A DNA stretch of 64,000 bases from an uncultured Agromyces sp. (GCA_913053875.1 CAJXGN010000002.1:310001-374000), one strand, 5' to 3'. Positions 8,320-17,173 are shown, counted from the first letter of the stretch. Numbers and translations: made by a program. Notes: generated from the sequence alone by a model not told the origin.

Positions 8320-10519
8320 AGAGCGGTTCCTGCTGGGCTATGGCGAGCGACTAACCGGCCCCGTTGCCGCGCCGCACGGCGCGCCTCCTCCAGGTCCTGC
8401 ATACGAGTTCGAGGAAGCGGTTCAGCGCCTCGCGCCAGAGGTCGTGCAGCTGACGTCCATCCTCGACGATCTCCCTGCAGACGCATGCCCGGACAACGAA
8501 GCAGTGGCAGTGCTCACATTGCACCCCCAGTCGCTGGCGAAGTCCTATCACCCAAAACGCCTTCTCGATCAGTACAACCTGAGGCAAGTGGGGTCCCGGC
8601 CAGTCGAAGTGACGCCAGATAAGTGGACCCGGCAGGGTGACCCGGAGCCGAGCCATTCGACGGAACTCTATGTGGCCGGGCCTCGCCCGTCCTTCTCCCG
8701 TTGGGCAGCGGACTTTGCAGAGTCACCGTTTCGCATCAACGCGGCCATTCAGCGAATCGAGGAGGTACGTGCCCCGAACCCTGGAGACCGGATTCGAAAT
8801 CTCGACCACGCCGAGCGATCTGACGCCGGCTTGCTCGTCGAGCTCATCATTCACGCATCCGCGACGGACGACTACATCATTGAGGCCTTCCAGCGATATG
8901 CCGAGACTGTTGGTGTCGATGCGAAGTTGGATCGCCGCCTCTTTGCCGGGGGCCTGTGCTTCCTGCCCGCCGAGGGGTCCGCGGCTCAGATTCGGGAGCT
9001 CGCGCGCTTCGCGTTCTTGCGTACGGCGCGCCCCCTTTCGCGGCTCCGTGGTGTCCCCGTCGTCGAACGGGCAACACCGATGCCAGCTCTCCCGCCTGCG
9101 CTCCTGCCGTCCCAAGACGCAATCGACGGCGACATCCGCGTAGCGGTGTTTGATGGCGGCCTGCCGGACAACAGCCCCTTGGCCGCATGGGTGCAAGCCA
9201 TCGAGTTGCCCGGGATTGGCACGAAAGTTCCCGAGCTGGAGGCCCACGGCCACGACATATCATCCGCGCTCCTGTTCGGTTCGCTGACTCCGGGGGAGAA
9301 TGCTCCGCGCCCTTTTGCGCGGGTCGATCATTACCGCGTCCTCGACGAGGACGCTCGGAATGATCCCTTTGACCTTTACGACGTCTTGCAGCGGATCGAC
9401 TCAGTCCTGAGCGAGAAGAAGTATGAGTTCGCGAACGTCAGCATTGGGCCCTACATGTGCATAGAGGATGACGATATACATCCGTGGACGGCGCTTCTGG
9501 ACTCTCACCTCGCTTCTGGCCAAACGCTGGTTGCGATCGCAGCGGGAAACAACGGCGAGGACATTGAGCGTCGAATTCAAGTGCCATCTGACACTGTGAA
9601 TGGATTCACACTGGGGGCGGCCGATTCTGTGAAGGACGGATGGCAGCGGGCCCCTTACAGCGCCGTTGGTCCCGGGCGAGCCCCCGGCTTCGTCAAGCCG
9701 GATCTTCTTGACTTTGGCGGCAGCCCGACTGAGCCGTTTATCGTCACCGATCGCGAGCCGGGCGCTGCCGTTGCGTTCACGATGGGTACATCCTTTTCAG
9801 CTCCCAGTGCTCTGCGACGCGGGATCGCTCTGCGCGCGCACTTCGGCGAGCGACTCACCCCGCTGGGCATCAAGGCCCTCCTAATCCACGCGGCCGATGA
9901 TGGGCAGTTCGACAAGAGCGACGTCGGTTGGGGTCGAATCGCTCCCCGTCTCGAGGACATCATGGTGTGCGGCGATGGGCAAGTCCGCGTCATCTATCAG
10001 GGCGTCCTGACTCCAGCTCAGTACCTTCGCGCGCAGATCCCGCTGCCACCCAACCAACTTCCCGGAAACGTCAAGATCAGCGCTACCTTCACCTATGCGA
10101 CCGAGACTGATCCGGAAGATCCGGGCAACTACAGTCGCGCCGGATTGGACATCACGTTCCGACCCAACGACGAGCGCTTCGAAGACGACGACGCCGTGGA
10201 CCCAAGCCCACGCCCATTCTTCCGGCGGAGCGCCTATGACAGCGAAGGCTCGTTGCGACGTGACGCCCAGAAGTGGGAGACCACTCTCAACCACAGCGAG
10301 ACAATGCGTGGTTCCGGATTGCACAACCCTGTATTCGACGTGCACTACAACGCGCGGCAGAACGGTGGTGACGCGCGGTCGCCGCGTGCCATCCCGTATG
10401 CCTTGGTTGTCACGGTCGAGTCTCGACGGACCGCGGACCTCTACGACCGCGTGGTCCGTGCCTATGCAGGACGACTTGAGGCGCTCGTTCCCGTTATCGA
10501 ACTCCCGGTGCGGGTGTAA
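8309..10519 (+). CDS. Subtilisin-like S8 protease of an IetAS-like defence pair (IetS-like)
   Basis: 736 aa. The subtilase triad is complete: Asp282 in VAVFDGGLPD, His313 in EAHGHDIS, oxyanion Asn414 in AIAAGNNGED and Ser495 in TMGTSFSAPS. About 270 residues precede the catalytic domain and 220 follow it (a beta-rich region). There is no signal peptide, so it acts in the cytoplasm, unlike most S8 enzymes. ATG at 8309 is inside the ATPase gene, indicating co-translation. Family knowledge makes it the toxic effector, restrained or triggered by the ATPase; the substrate is unknown. Confidence 0.82.
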   Translation: MPSEERFLLGYGERLTGPVAAPHGAPPPGPAYEFEEAVQRLAPEVVQLTSILDDLPADACPDNEAVAVLTLHPQSLAKSYHPKRLLDQYNLRQVGSRPVEVTPDKWTRQGDPEPSHSTELYVAGPRPSFSRWAADFAESPFRINAAIQRIEEVRAPNPGDRIRNLDHAERSDAGLLVELIIHASATDDYIIEAFQRYAETVGVDAKLDRRLFAGGLCFLPAEGSAAQIRELARFAFLRTARPLSRLRGVPVVERATPMPALPPALLPSQDAIDGDIRVAVFDGGLPDNSPLAAWVQAIELPGIGTKVPELEAHGHDISSALLFGSLTPGENAPRPFARVDHYRVLDEDARNDPFDLYDVLQRIDSVLSEKKYEFANVSIGPYMCIEDDDIHPWTALLDSHLASGQTLVAIAAGNNGEDIERRIQVPSDTVNGFTLGAADSVKDGWQRAPYSAVGPGRAPGFVKPDLLDFGGSPTEPFIVTDREPGAAVAFTMGTSFSAPSALRRGIALRAHFGERLTPLGIKALLIHAADDGQFDKSDVGWGRIAPRLEDIMVCGDGQVRVIYQGVLTPAQYLRAQIPLPPNQLPGNVKISATFTYATETDPEDPGNYSRAGLDITFRPNDERFEDDDAVDPSPRPFFRRSAYDSEGSLRRDAQKWETTLNHSETMRGSGLHNPVFDVHYNARQNGGDARSPRAIPYALVVTVESRRTADLYDRVVRAYAGRLEALVPVIELPVRV

Positions 10520-10800
10520 ACGCGGTCCGATTCGCGGCCAGCGGGAGTGTTCCATTGCCCGTCGGCGTAGGTGCGGAGATAGGGCTGGCCCTGCGCCCCG
10601 ATGAATGACACCCACGCTAACCTTCGACGCGCGGTGCCGACGTGGGCCTCACCGTTCTTATTGTCGATGAAGTCGACCATTGTCGGTTTGTCGCTACCGC
10701 CGGTCATACCGTCCGACGGGTTCAGCCATCGGTACGCGATGATCGTCTCCTCGGACTTGTTATAGCCGCTGAATCGGACATGGGGAATCTGCACTGCCAT
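10462..10800 (-). CDS. DUF3892 domain protein with altered C-terminus
   Basis: 112 aa. The central part, with a G-Y-N-K-S-E-E-T start, an I-D-N-K-N-G-E-A stretch and PYLRTYADGQWNTP, matches small DUF3892 proteins, which usually end soon after that last motif. Here about 25 further residues (GRESDRVYTRTGSS onward) read through into the antisense of the protease gene end, overlapping it by 58 bp. This suggests that the native stop was lost when the two pieces were joined. A G-rich ribosome site (CAGGGGGG) precedes the ATG at 10800. Function unknown. Confidence 0.6.
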   Translation of the reverse strand: MAVQIPHVRFSGYNKSEETIIAYRWLNPSDGMTGGSDKPTMVDFIDNKNGEAHVGTARRRLAWVSFIGAQGQPYLRTYADGQWNTPAGRESDRVYTRTGSSITGTSASSRPA

Positions 10801-10865
10801 AGTGTTGCCCCCCTGAAGCGGCGACCTACCGCTACCGAAAGGATGCCGGTCGCGTCCGACATCAC

Positions 10866-11375
10866 TCAGTAGGTCGGCTCCTCCCAGACGGTGATTGAGC
10901 GGACGTCCTCAACTTCTTCAGGCGTTGCCGACTCGAAGGGGTCGCCACGGCCAACGACAGAATCCTTCGGATCGATCTTCCGGGGCGAGTTCCTGTCTAG
11001 AGTCAACTTCTCGACCTTCTCGACGTACTCGGGCTCCTGCATCCCCCTGGCAATCGCACCGAGACCCAGGGCACCAGTGCCGCCGACATTGACTCGCCGT
11101 GTTCGGAAGGTTCTTGCCAGCGTCAGCTTCGGCGCAACCTCGATGGCCCGGACAACAATCTTGACCATCTTGATGTCGCCGAGGGCTTCTCCGGTGTCGG
11201 GATCCGTGATCCCCACTGCGGACGGGTCCAGGATCGCGAAGTACATTCCGACATGCACGCCGTGCTCGGTGCCGCGATTCAAGATCACCTCGCGGTCGCT
11301 TACGACCTCCGCGACCTTTCCGTAGATGCGCTCGTCCGGATCGACGACCTCCGCCAGTTCGATCGCGTCATCCAT
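10866..11375 (-). CDS. Hypothetical protein, FlgT_C-like fold
   Basis: 169 aa soluble protein. The first half has VSDREVILNRGTEHGVHVGM and FAILDPSAVGITDPDTGEAL, a beta-barrel pattern like the FlgT C-terminal/SH3-like domain; the middle has KLTLARTFRTRRVN; the C-terminus is charged. The start is ATG 11375, where GAGGAG from the upstream gene end sits 6 nt away; an ATG 18 nt earlier (11393) lacks a site. It lies 10 bp after the membrane protein gene in one operon. The role is unknown; the fold call is from pattern only. Confidence 0.6.
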   Translation of the reverse strand: MDDAIELAEVVDPDERIYGKVAEVVSDREVILNRGTEHGVHVGMYFAILDPSAVGITDPDTGEALGDIKMVKIVVRAIEVAPKLTLARTFRTRRVNVGGTGALGLGAIARGMQEPEYVEKVEKLTLDRNSPRKIDPKDSVVGRGDPFESATPEEVEDVRSITVWEEPTY

Positions 11376-11385
11376 GTGCTGCTCC

Positions 11386-11910
11386 TCAACCATTCTCTTC
11401 AGCCTGTTTTGCCAGAAGGGCGAACGCCTTTTGCCCTTCGTCGCGCAGTCGGTTCACCTCGTCCAGGGAGCCGGGTGCCACTGAGTTCCACTCCGCCATG
11501 GAGGTGTAGAGCGCCACTCGGACGGCCTGCAGCCGATCCTGTACGTCTACCAAACCCAGAGAGACACGACCGTTCTTCGGATTCGCTGCCTTTGAGAGCT
11601 GCGTCGCAAGCAGCTGGGCGTTCTCTACGTCTTCGGCGATGACGAGCAAACCACGCACTGCGCTCGCGCCGTTGGCGGTGAAATCTCGCTCACGCGGCGT
11701 CGTCTGGAACAGGGCGCCGAGCGCCGCGCCGAGCACGCCGGCGACGCCAATACCGACGCCTGCCCAGCCGTTAGTCGGCGTGACCCAGACGCCTAGACCG
11801 ATCAGGACAACTGCAATCAGGCATCCCACCCAAACCTTCGGGCCGAGGACGAGCTCGGACTTCCGGAAGCGGAGGACCGGCCGCTTGTCTTTGGGTTCAC
11901 CGGTCGTCAT
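11386..11910 (-). CDS. Hypothetical two-helix membrane protein
   Basis: 174 aa. Residues 24-45 (VWVGCLIAVVLIGLGVWV) and 50-70 (GVGIGVAGVLGAALGALF) form two membrane helices separated by a short loop; the remaining ~100 residues are cytoplasmic and helical. It is the first gene of a leftward operon with the FlgT_C-like and DUF3892 genes. TAAGCT precedes the ATG by 6 nt and no Shine-Dalgarno is visible, so the transcript is probably leaderless. I do not recognise a family. Confidence 0.6.
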   Translation of the reverse strand: MTTGEPKDKRPVLRFRKSELVLGPKVWVGCLIAVVLIGLGVWVTPTNGWAGVGIGVAGVLGAALGALFQTTPRERDFTANGASAVRGLLVIAEDVENAQLLATQLSKAANPKNGRVSLGLVDVQDRLQAVRVALYTSMAEWNSVAPGSLDEVNRLRDEGQKAFALLAKQAEENG

Positions 11911-12290
11911 GGCCCGAGCTTATCGACCAGGGCTTCTCGGAGCTCAGTCGTTCACGCCATTGACATCGCCGACGCGAACACATTTTGATCGCCGCGATAG
12001 CGACACGATCACTTAGATGCGGGCGGCATCGGCTCAGATGCGCGCTGGCGGGTCGGTCATCGTGCCCCAAGTCGATCGCGCGAAGGCGTGGCCTCATATC
12101 TGGAATCGCGGATGCACGTAGGACCCGCACGATGTGATTCTCGCTAGTCGCACCCTCACTGGAACAGACAGTCGCACGCGCGGACAACGATCGATTCCGC
12201 CAGCGCGGTACTGCTGTTGCTTCAACATCCTCAGGCTCGGCGGAGGACTCGGTGAAGGTCGACGGGTCCACAGGCAGACGGAGGCGGGGA
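11911..12290. other. Intergenic stretch at right border of the island
   Basis: 380 bp with no supported gene on either strand. It carries the promoter of the leftward membrane-protein operon at its left end (TAAGCT on the minus strand, 11917-11922). Composition rises to the genome norm near 12240, so the right edge of the acquired segment is probably here. No terminal repeat or tRNA was seen. Confidence 0.5.
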
Positions 12291-12728
12291 CTAGTCGGCC
12301 GGCGGCCGCCGCAGCCGCTTGACGTCGGAGCGGCGCTTCTTCGCGTCGAGCCGGCGTCCCTTCGAGCCGCGCGTCGGCCGCGTCGGCCGGCGCGACGGGG
12401 CCGGCGGCCGCAGAGCGTCGCCCACCAGCTCGGCGAGCCGGGCGCGCGCGGCGTCGCGGTTGCGCAGCTGCGCACGATGCTCCGACGCGGCGATCGTGAG
12501 CACGCCGTGCACGAGACGGCTGGCGAGCCGGTCGAGCAGCCGCTCGCGCTGTGTCGGCGAGAGCACGGCCGACCCTGCGACATCCCACACCAGCTCCACC
12601 CGGGAGTCGGCGGTGTTCACGCCCTGGCCGCCGGGGCCCGACGAGCGGGAGAAGCGCCAGGTCAGCTCCGACTCCGGGATGGTGAGCCCCGCCGTGACCC
12701 GCAGGCCGGGGCGATGGGCGGCAGGCAT
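12291..12728 (-). CDS. arfB: Alternative ribosome-rescue factor ArfB (peptidyl-tRNA hydrolase)
   Basis: 145 aa RF-1-like protein lacking codon-recognition domains. It hydrolyses peptidyl-tRNA on ribosomes stalled without a stop codon. The catalytic GGQ lies in FSRSSGPGGQGVNTADSRVE at residues 26-45, and the basic C-terminal tail (PTRGSKGRRLDAKKRRSDVK) that enters the empty mRNA channel is present. GGAGG lies 11 nt before the ATG. Length and tail are typical of YaeJ/ArfB. Confidence 0.9.
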   Translation of the reverse strand: MPAAHRPGLRVTAGLTIPESELTWRFSRSSGPGGQGVNTADSRVELVWDVAGSAVLSPTQRERLLDRLASRLVHGVLTIAASEHRAQLRNRDAARARLAELVGDALRPPAPSRRPTRPTRGSKGRRLDAKKRRSDVKRLRRPPAD

Positions 12729-12778
12729 GCCCCCATCATCCTCCGTGCCCGCGGGTGCGGCGAGGTGGACGGCCCGCG

Positions 12779-13921
12779 TCAGACGAGCTCGTAGAAGCGC
12801 CAGAAGCCGAACTCGGGCACGATGACGCGCACGTCGTTCCAGCCAGCCTCGCGCGCGTAGCCGCGCAGCGTGTCGATCCGCATGACGGTTCCGGTGGCGG
12901 CGCTCGGCGCGTGCGACCGGCCGTCGGGCAGGCAGACGAAGAGGCTGAAGCCGTACATGAGGCGGTCGGCGTCGTCGGCGTTCGGGGCGAAGGCGTCGGC
13001 CACCGCCTCGTCCATGATCACGACGCGGCCACCGGGGCGTACTGCGTCGCGCATCGCGCGGAGCACCTCGACCGGGTGCGGGAGGTCGTGGATGCACTCG
13101 AGCGCGAAGATCGCGTCGAACGGTCCGTGCTCGGCCAGCCTCGCGGCATCCTCCTCGCGGAAGTCGACGCGGTCGGCCACGCCCGCCTCGCGGGCGTTCC
13201 CGCCTGCGGCGACCACGGATGCCGTGTCGACGTCGAAGCCCTCGATGCGGGAGTTCGGGTACGCCTGCGCGAGGGCGATCGACGACCAGCCGAGGCCCAT
13301 GCCGACGTCGGCGATGCGGGCCCCCGGCCGCGAGAGCACCTCGTGCAGCTGCGGCACGCCGGCCAGCACGGCCGGCATCGCGTCGAACCAGGGCCGGTTC
13401 GCCTCGGCCTGCGACTCGCGGGCGTCGGCGCCGAGCTCCTCCCAGCTGACGCCGCCGCCGGTGCGGTACGCGTCGATGATCTGCGGCATCGCTCGGCCCG
13501 CGGCCGCGAACATGCGCGCGAGCGGCGCGACATACGACAGGTTCGCCCGGTCGGTGAGCGCGGGCTCGGCGTGCGCGGGCAGTGCGAAGCGACGCTCCTC
13601 GGCAGCGGCATCCGCGTCGTCGACGGTGAGGATGCCGCAGGCCGCCTGCTGCTCAAGCCATTCGCGCGCGTACCGGGCGTCGGTGCTGGTGCGGTCGGCG
13701 AGCTCGGCGGCCGTGGCGGGCCCGCCCTCGGCGAGGGCGTCGTACCAGCCCAGCTGGCTGCCCAGGTGGATCGACATGGTCTCGACGGCGCCCAGGACCG
13801 ACGCCATGACGCGCTCGGTGAAGGCGTCGGCCGCGGCCTCGTCGACGGCGGCGGGCTCGACGGCGGGCTCGGCATGTGCCGCGCGGTCGGCGGCGGTCTC
13901 GGTGGTGGTGATGATGGTCAT
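12779..13921 (-). CDS. Class I SAM-dependent methyltransferase with winged-helix N-domain
   Basis: 380 aa. An N-terminal dimerisation/winged-helix part (about residues 25-110, with YDALAEGGPATAAELADRT) precedes a Rossmann methyltransferase. The SAM loop is IADVGMGLGWSSIALA, the acidic strand end IEGFDVD, and the post-I motifs FDAIFALECIHDLPHP and VRPGGRVVIMDE follow. A GAGGGG ribosome site precedes the ATG. Such enzymes are often encoded beside a LuxR/TPR regulator as here, sometimes near toxin or small-molecule metabolism; the substrate is unknown. Confidence 0.8.
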   Translation of the reverse strand: MTIITTTETAADRAAHAEPAVEPAAVDEAAADAFTERVMASVLGAVETMSIHLGSQLGWYDALAEGGPATAAELADRTSTDARYAREWLEQQAACGILTVDDADAAAEERRFALPAHAEPALTDRANLSYVAPLARMFAAAGRAMPQIIDAYRTGGGVSWEELGADARESQAEANRPWFDAMPAVLAGVPQLHEVLSRPGARIADVGMGLGWSSIALAQAYPNSRIEGFDVDTASVVAAGGNAREAGVADRVDFREEDAARLAEHGPFDAIFALECIHDLPHPVEVLRAMRDAVRPGGRVVIMDEAVADAFAPNADDADRLMYGFSLFVCLPDGRSHAPSAATGTVMRIDTLRGYAREAGWNDVRVIVPEFGFWRFYELV

Positions 13922-14055
13922 GATCGTGTGTCCCCTCTGGTCCGGATGCCGGCGCGGGGCCGGCGTCTCCGAAGCTAGTGAGCGGGCGTGCGGGGGCTCA
14001 TCGGCCGAATCATGCATCCGGCCTGCACCATCTGCATACCGCGATGCACGGCGGG

Positions 14056-15690
14056 TCAGCGCGGCAGTTGACCGCCGACGGAGTCGCGCCACCAGGCGGC
14101 GGCCGCGGTGCGCGAGCCGACCCCGAGCTTCAGGTAGATGTTGGCCAGGTGGCGTCCGACGGTCTTCTCGCTGATGAAGAGCCGGTTCGCGACCTCGCGG
14201 TTCGAGCCGCCCTCCGCCACCAGGGCGAGGATCTCCGCCTCGCGGGCGGTGAGCGGTCCGGTCGATGCCGCCTCCGGGCGGGCCTGCACGACGACCGGCC
14301 GCGCCCCCAACCGGTCGAACAGCTCCGCCGCCTCGGCACGCAGTTGAGCACCGGATGCCTCGTCGCCGCGCGCCTCGAGCGCGGCGGCGATCCACGAGCG
14401 CAGGCTCCCCTGCTCCCAGCGCAGCCCGAGCCGCGTGAACAACGTCAGCGCGCGGTGGAACGCCGCGATCGCGGCATCCGAGTCGCCGTCGGCGAGAGCG
14501 ACCATCCCCTGCGCGTGCTCCGCCCAGGCGCGGAACCCGTCGGTGCCGTAGTCGCGCGCCGCCCCGGCGAGCTCGTCGAGCATCGCGCGCGCCTCGTCGC
14601 CGCGACCCGTGGCGAGCGCCACCTCGATGCCCGCGCGCAGCAGCCGCACCCGCGCCATGCGATCGCGCCCGACGAGCGCGGTCGAGAGCAGCGCCCAGGC
14701 GCGCTCCCCGGCGCCCTCGGCGAGATGCAGCAGCGCCTCGCCGGGTGCCGGGTCGATGCCCGCGTCACGCGCCTGCGCGTACGCGGCGCGTGCGCCGTCG
14801 GCCTCGCCGCGCAGCCGCCGGATCTCGCCGACCTGGTACCACCCCTCGCCCGCGACCCACGGGTCGGCCGACCGCAGGTCGATGCACGCGCGCTCGAGCT
14901 CCGTCTCGGTCTCGGTCCACTCCCCGGCCGCGCTGCGCAGCTCGAGCCGGTGCACCCGGCAGACGCCGACGTACACCGCCTCCGCTCCGTAGCCTGCGCA
15001 CCATTCCTCGGTCGCCCGGGTCCACTCGGCCATTCGGCGGTAGTCGGCGAGCTCGTAGCAGGCGTGGATGGTCATGCAGAGGATGTCGCCGGCCCACTCC
15101 GGCGCGACATCACCGCCGACCACGCCGAGCATCGCCTCGTCGAGCTTGCGGAAGCCCCCCGCAGCGTCACCCTCACGCATGTCGTGCATGCCCGCCACGA
15201 CGGCGGCGAGCGCCGACACCGCGGGGTCGTCGAGCGACGCGTCGAGCGCACGCAGCCGCGCCACCGATGCGTCGGTCCACAGTTCGTCGCCGTCGGCCGC
15301 CAGCCCGCTGGCCCCCTCGAGGTAGGTGAGGTAGGCGTGCGACAGGCTGTCGGGGCGACCGCTCAGCAGCCGCTGGGCACGGCGCGCCCATGCCCCGCCG
15401 ACCGTGGTCTCGCCGCGCGTGACTCGCAGCAACGAGATCAGCAGCGCGGTGTCGGCGCACGCGATCTCGTCGCGCGCAGCCCGACTCGCGCGATACGCCT
15501 CCTCCAGGGAGGCGAGGCATCCGTCGATGTCGCTCAGCCACCACTGGCTCGCCGCGAGGGCGCGCACGTCGTCGGGAGCGAGCGGGTCGCCCGCGTCAGC
15601 CGCCGCGCGGTACCCGGAGCGGGCGGCGCTCCAGTCCCGGTCGCGCGAGGCCCGGCGCGCGTCCTCGAGCAGGACGCTGGCGTCGGTCAT
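14056..15690 (-). CDS. LuxR-family regulator with TPR-like repeats
   Basis: 544 aa. About 460 residues of helical, TPR-like repeats (many A-x-x-A-L-A-x-x pairs) are followed by a C-terminal LuxR/GerE helix-turn-helix: LTAREAEILALVAEGGSNRE and RLFISEKTVGRHLANIYLKL. There is no ATPase domain, unlike MalT/LAL proteins. TACTAT precedes the ATG by 6 nt, indicating a leaderless start. It probably controls the adjacent methyltransferase gene 135 bp downstream. Confidence 0.8.
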   Translation of the reverse strand: MTDASVLLEDARRASRDRDWSAARSGYRAAADAGDPLAPDDVRALAASQWWLSDIDGCLASLEEAYRASRAARDEIACADTALLISLLRVTRGETTVGGAWARRAQRLLSGRPDSLSHAYLTYLEGASGLAADGDELWTDASVARLRALDASLDDPAVSALAAVVAGMHDMREGDAAGGFRKLDEAMLGVVGGDVAPEWAGDILCMTIHACYELADYRRMAEWTRATEEWCAGYGAEAVYVGVCRVHRLELRSAAGEWTETETELERACIDLRSADPWVAGEGWYQVGEIRRLRGEADGARAAYAQARDAGIDPAPGEALLHLAEGAGERAWALLSTALVGRDRMARVRLLRAGIEVALATGRGDEARAMLDELAGAARDYGTDGFRAWAEHAQGMVALADGDSDAAIAAFHRALTLFTRLGLRWEQGSLRSWIAAALEARGDEASGAQLRAEAAELFDRLGARPVVVQARPEAASTGPLTAREAEILALVAEGGSNREVANRLFISEKTVGRHLANIYLKLGVGSRTAAAAWWRDSVGGQLPR

Positions 15691-15955
15691 GCCGGGATAG
15701 TACCCGGTACCTCAGATACATCGCGAGCATCGCCAGCATGGTGACCAAGTAGAAGCCGTGCAGGATCCAGACCGGCCCGAACGGCAGGCTGACGACGTAC
15801 ACCGTGTGGAAGAGGTTGCCGACGTTGCCCATCCAGAGCGCGGGCAGACTGTACGAGGCGAGGTCCCTCGACCGCACCGCCTTGACCACCATCGGCAGGT
15901 TCGCCGAGGCGAACAGCACGGTCGACACCGTGCCGGCGAGGGTGGGAAGGTCCAT
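15596..15955 (-). CDS. PQ-loop/SemiSWEET-like small membrane protein
   Basis: 119 aa. Three membrane segments (about residues 6-24, 38-57 and 64-85) and a P-M-V-V-K-A / S-Y-S-L-P-A-L-W loop resemble single PQ-loop (SemiSWEET) proteins, which dimerise as small sugar or metabolite carriers. The Arg-rich tail overlaps the start of the downstream regulator gene by 95 bp in another frame, which is unusual and may mean that the real product is shorter. TAGCGT lies 7 nt before the ATG (leaderless). Confidence 0.6.
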   Translation of the reverse strand: MDLPTLAGTVSTVLFASANLPMVVKAVRSRDLASYSLPALWMGNVGNLFHTVYVVSLPFGPVWILHGFYLVTMLAMLAMYLRYRVLSRHDRRQRPARGRAPGLARPGLERRPLRVPRGG

Positions 15956-16115
15956 GCAGGCGACGCTACGGATCGCTCCCGCCCGGCCGCGTCGGCCGTT
16001 TCGTGCACTTCCGCCGGCACCTGCATGGTTCGAGCCACGGTGGCCCGCGCTTCGGCATGTCGGAGTCTCACGTGGACACGCCGCCGGGCGACGCAGCCGC
16101 ACGCGACCCTGCGGC

Positions 16116-16526
16116 CTACGCCGATGCGGCAGGGCTCGAGGCGCGAGCGAGCTTCAGGGTGGAGGTCTGTGCGGCGGGAGTGACCATCGACGCTGCCGCG
16201 GCGACGCCGTACTTGGCGCGGTAGGCCGCGTCGACTGCGGCGACGTTCGTGTCGCCCACGGCAGTGACGACGACGTCGACGGGGCTCTCGAACAGCGAGA
16301 TCACCGCGCGACGGCGGGCGACCGCCCGCCCGTACCACCCGGTCGTGCGCGGCGTCCAGGTGCGTACGAACACCTCGTCGGCAACGACCACGACCCAGAT
16401 CGGCGTCCAGGGCGATGTCGATCCGTTCGCGCGCGTCGTGGCGATCTGCAGTTCTCGCGTGTCATCGACCGACCGGATCTCCGCCGCCGTCCACTGCGTC
16501 ACGGTGGGCTCGAAGTCGGGGGTCAT
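16116..16526 (-). CDS. DUF2255 family protein
   Basis: 136 aa. The patterns TPIWVVVVADEVFVRTWTPR, WYGRAVARRRAVI and VDAAYRAKYG are typical of DUF2255, a small beta-rich family distantly like flavin-reductase/pyridoxamine-oxidase folds. Function unknown. The ATG at 16526 has GACAAT 6 nt upstream, again compatible with leaderless translation. Not linked to its neighbours by overlap. Confidence 0.7.
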   Translation of the reverse strand: MTPDFEPTVTQWTAAEIRSVDDTRELQIATTRANGSTSPWTPIWVVVVADEVFVRTWTPRTTGWYGRAVARRRAVISLFESPVDVVVTAVGDTNVAAVDAAYRAKYGVAAAASMVTPAAQTSTLKLARASSPAASA

Positions 16527-16582
16527 GCGTCCATTGTCCGTCACCCCTGACGTGCGGGCGCGGTGGGCCGAGCGCAGAGCCC

Positions 16583-17173
16583 CTACTCGCCCGCCTCGCC
16601 CGTGGGCACCGCGCGGATGCCCTTCGCCGGCGACCCGACGGCGATCACGTCGGCCGGCACGTCCTTCGTCACGAGCGACCCGGCACCGATGACCGAGTTG
16701 TCGCCGATGGTCACGCCCGGCAGGATCGTGACGTTCGCGCCGATCCAGACGTTGTTGCCGACGACGATGGGGGCGGGATGCAGGTCGGACCGGCGACTCG
16801 GGTCGAGGTCGTGGTTCAGGGTGGCGAAGACGGCGTTGTGCCCGATGAAGCAGCCGTCGCCGATGGTCACACCGCCCTGGTCCTGGAACCGGCATCCCGA
16901 GTTGATGAACACCCGCCGGCCGATGCGGATGTTCCGGCCGAAATCGGTGGACAGCGGCGGGAAGACCGTGACGGTCTCGTCGACGGGTGCGCCGGTCAGT
17001 TCGGCGAGCAGCGCGCGCACGCGCTCCGGCGACTGGTAGGCGCCGTTGAGCTCCGCGGTGATCCGCAGCGCCTCCTGGCTGGCATGGTGCATCGCCCCGT
17101 GCAGGGGCGAGCCGCCGGTGATGGTCTGCCCGGCGCGCAGCGCGGCGAGCAGGTCGTCGAGGCTCGCGGTCAT
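16583..17173 (-). CDS. Sugar O-acetyltransferase (maltose/galactoside type, LbH)
   Basis: 196 aa. An N-terminal helical maltose-acetyltransferase segment is followed by left-handed beta-helix hexapeptide repeats (IRIGRRVFINSGC, VTIGDGCFIGHN, IVVGNNVWIGANVTI, VTIGDNSVIGAGSLVTKDVP). The catalytic His is in FATLNHDLDP. It transfers acetyl from acetyl-CoA to a sugar hydroxyl. The start overlaps the regulator stop (ATGA), so it is co-translated with and probably controlled by that regulator. Confidence 0.87.
   Translation of the reverse strand: MTASLDDLLAALRAGQTITGGSPLHGAMHHASQEALRITAELNGAYQSPERVRALLAELTGAPVDETVTVFPPLSTDFGRNIRIGRRVFINSGCRFQDQGGVTIGDGCFIGHNAVFATLNHDLDPSRRSDLHPAPIVVGNNVWIGANVTILPGVTIGDNSVIGAGSLVTKDVPADVIAVGSPAKGIRAVPTGEAGE

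Larger units (their letters stand above)
5400..12290. other. Lower-GC accessory island with anti-phage type genes
   Basis: Between the ligase and arfB the sequence becomes visibly less GC-rich, with codons such as ATA, AGA, CTT and GTT that are rare elsewhere in the window. The genes are a TIR protein, an IetAS-like ATPase/protease pair, gene remnants and three small conserved proteins. No integrase, transposase or tRNA was found at either edge and no flanking direct repeat was recognised, so the borders are approximate. Confidence 0.6.

Noticed and set aside
5400..12290. The island as a prophage or integrative element
   Set aside because: No integrase, transposase, phage structural gene, tRNA target or flanking repeat was found.
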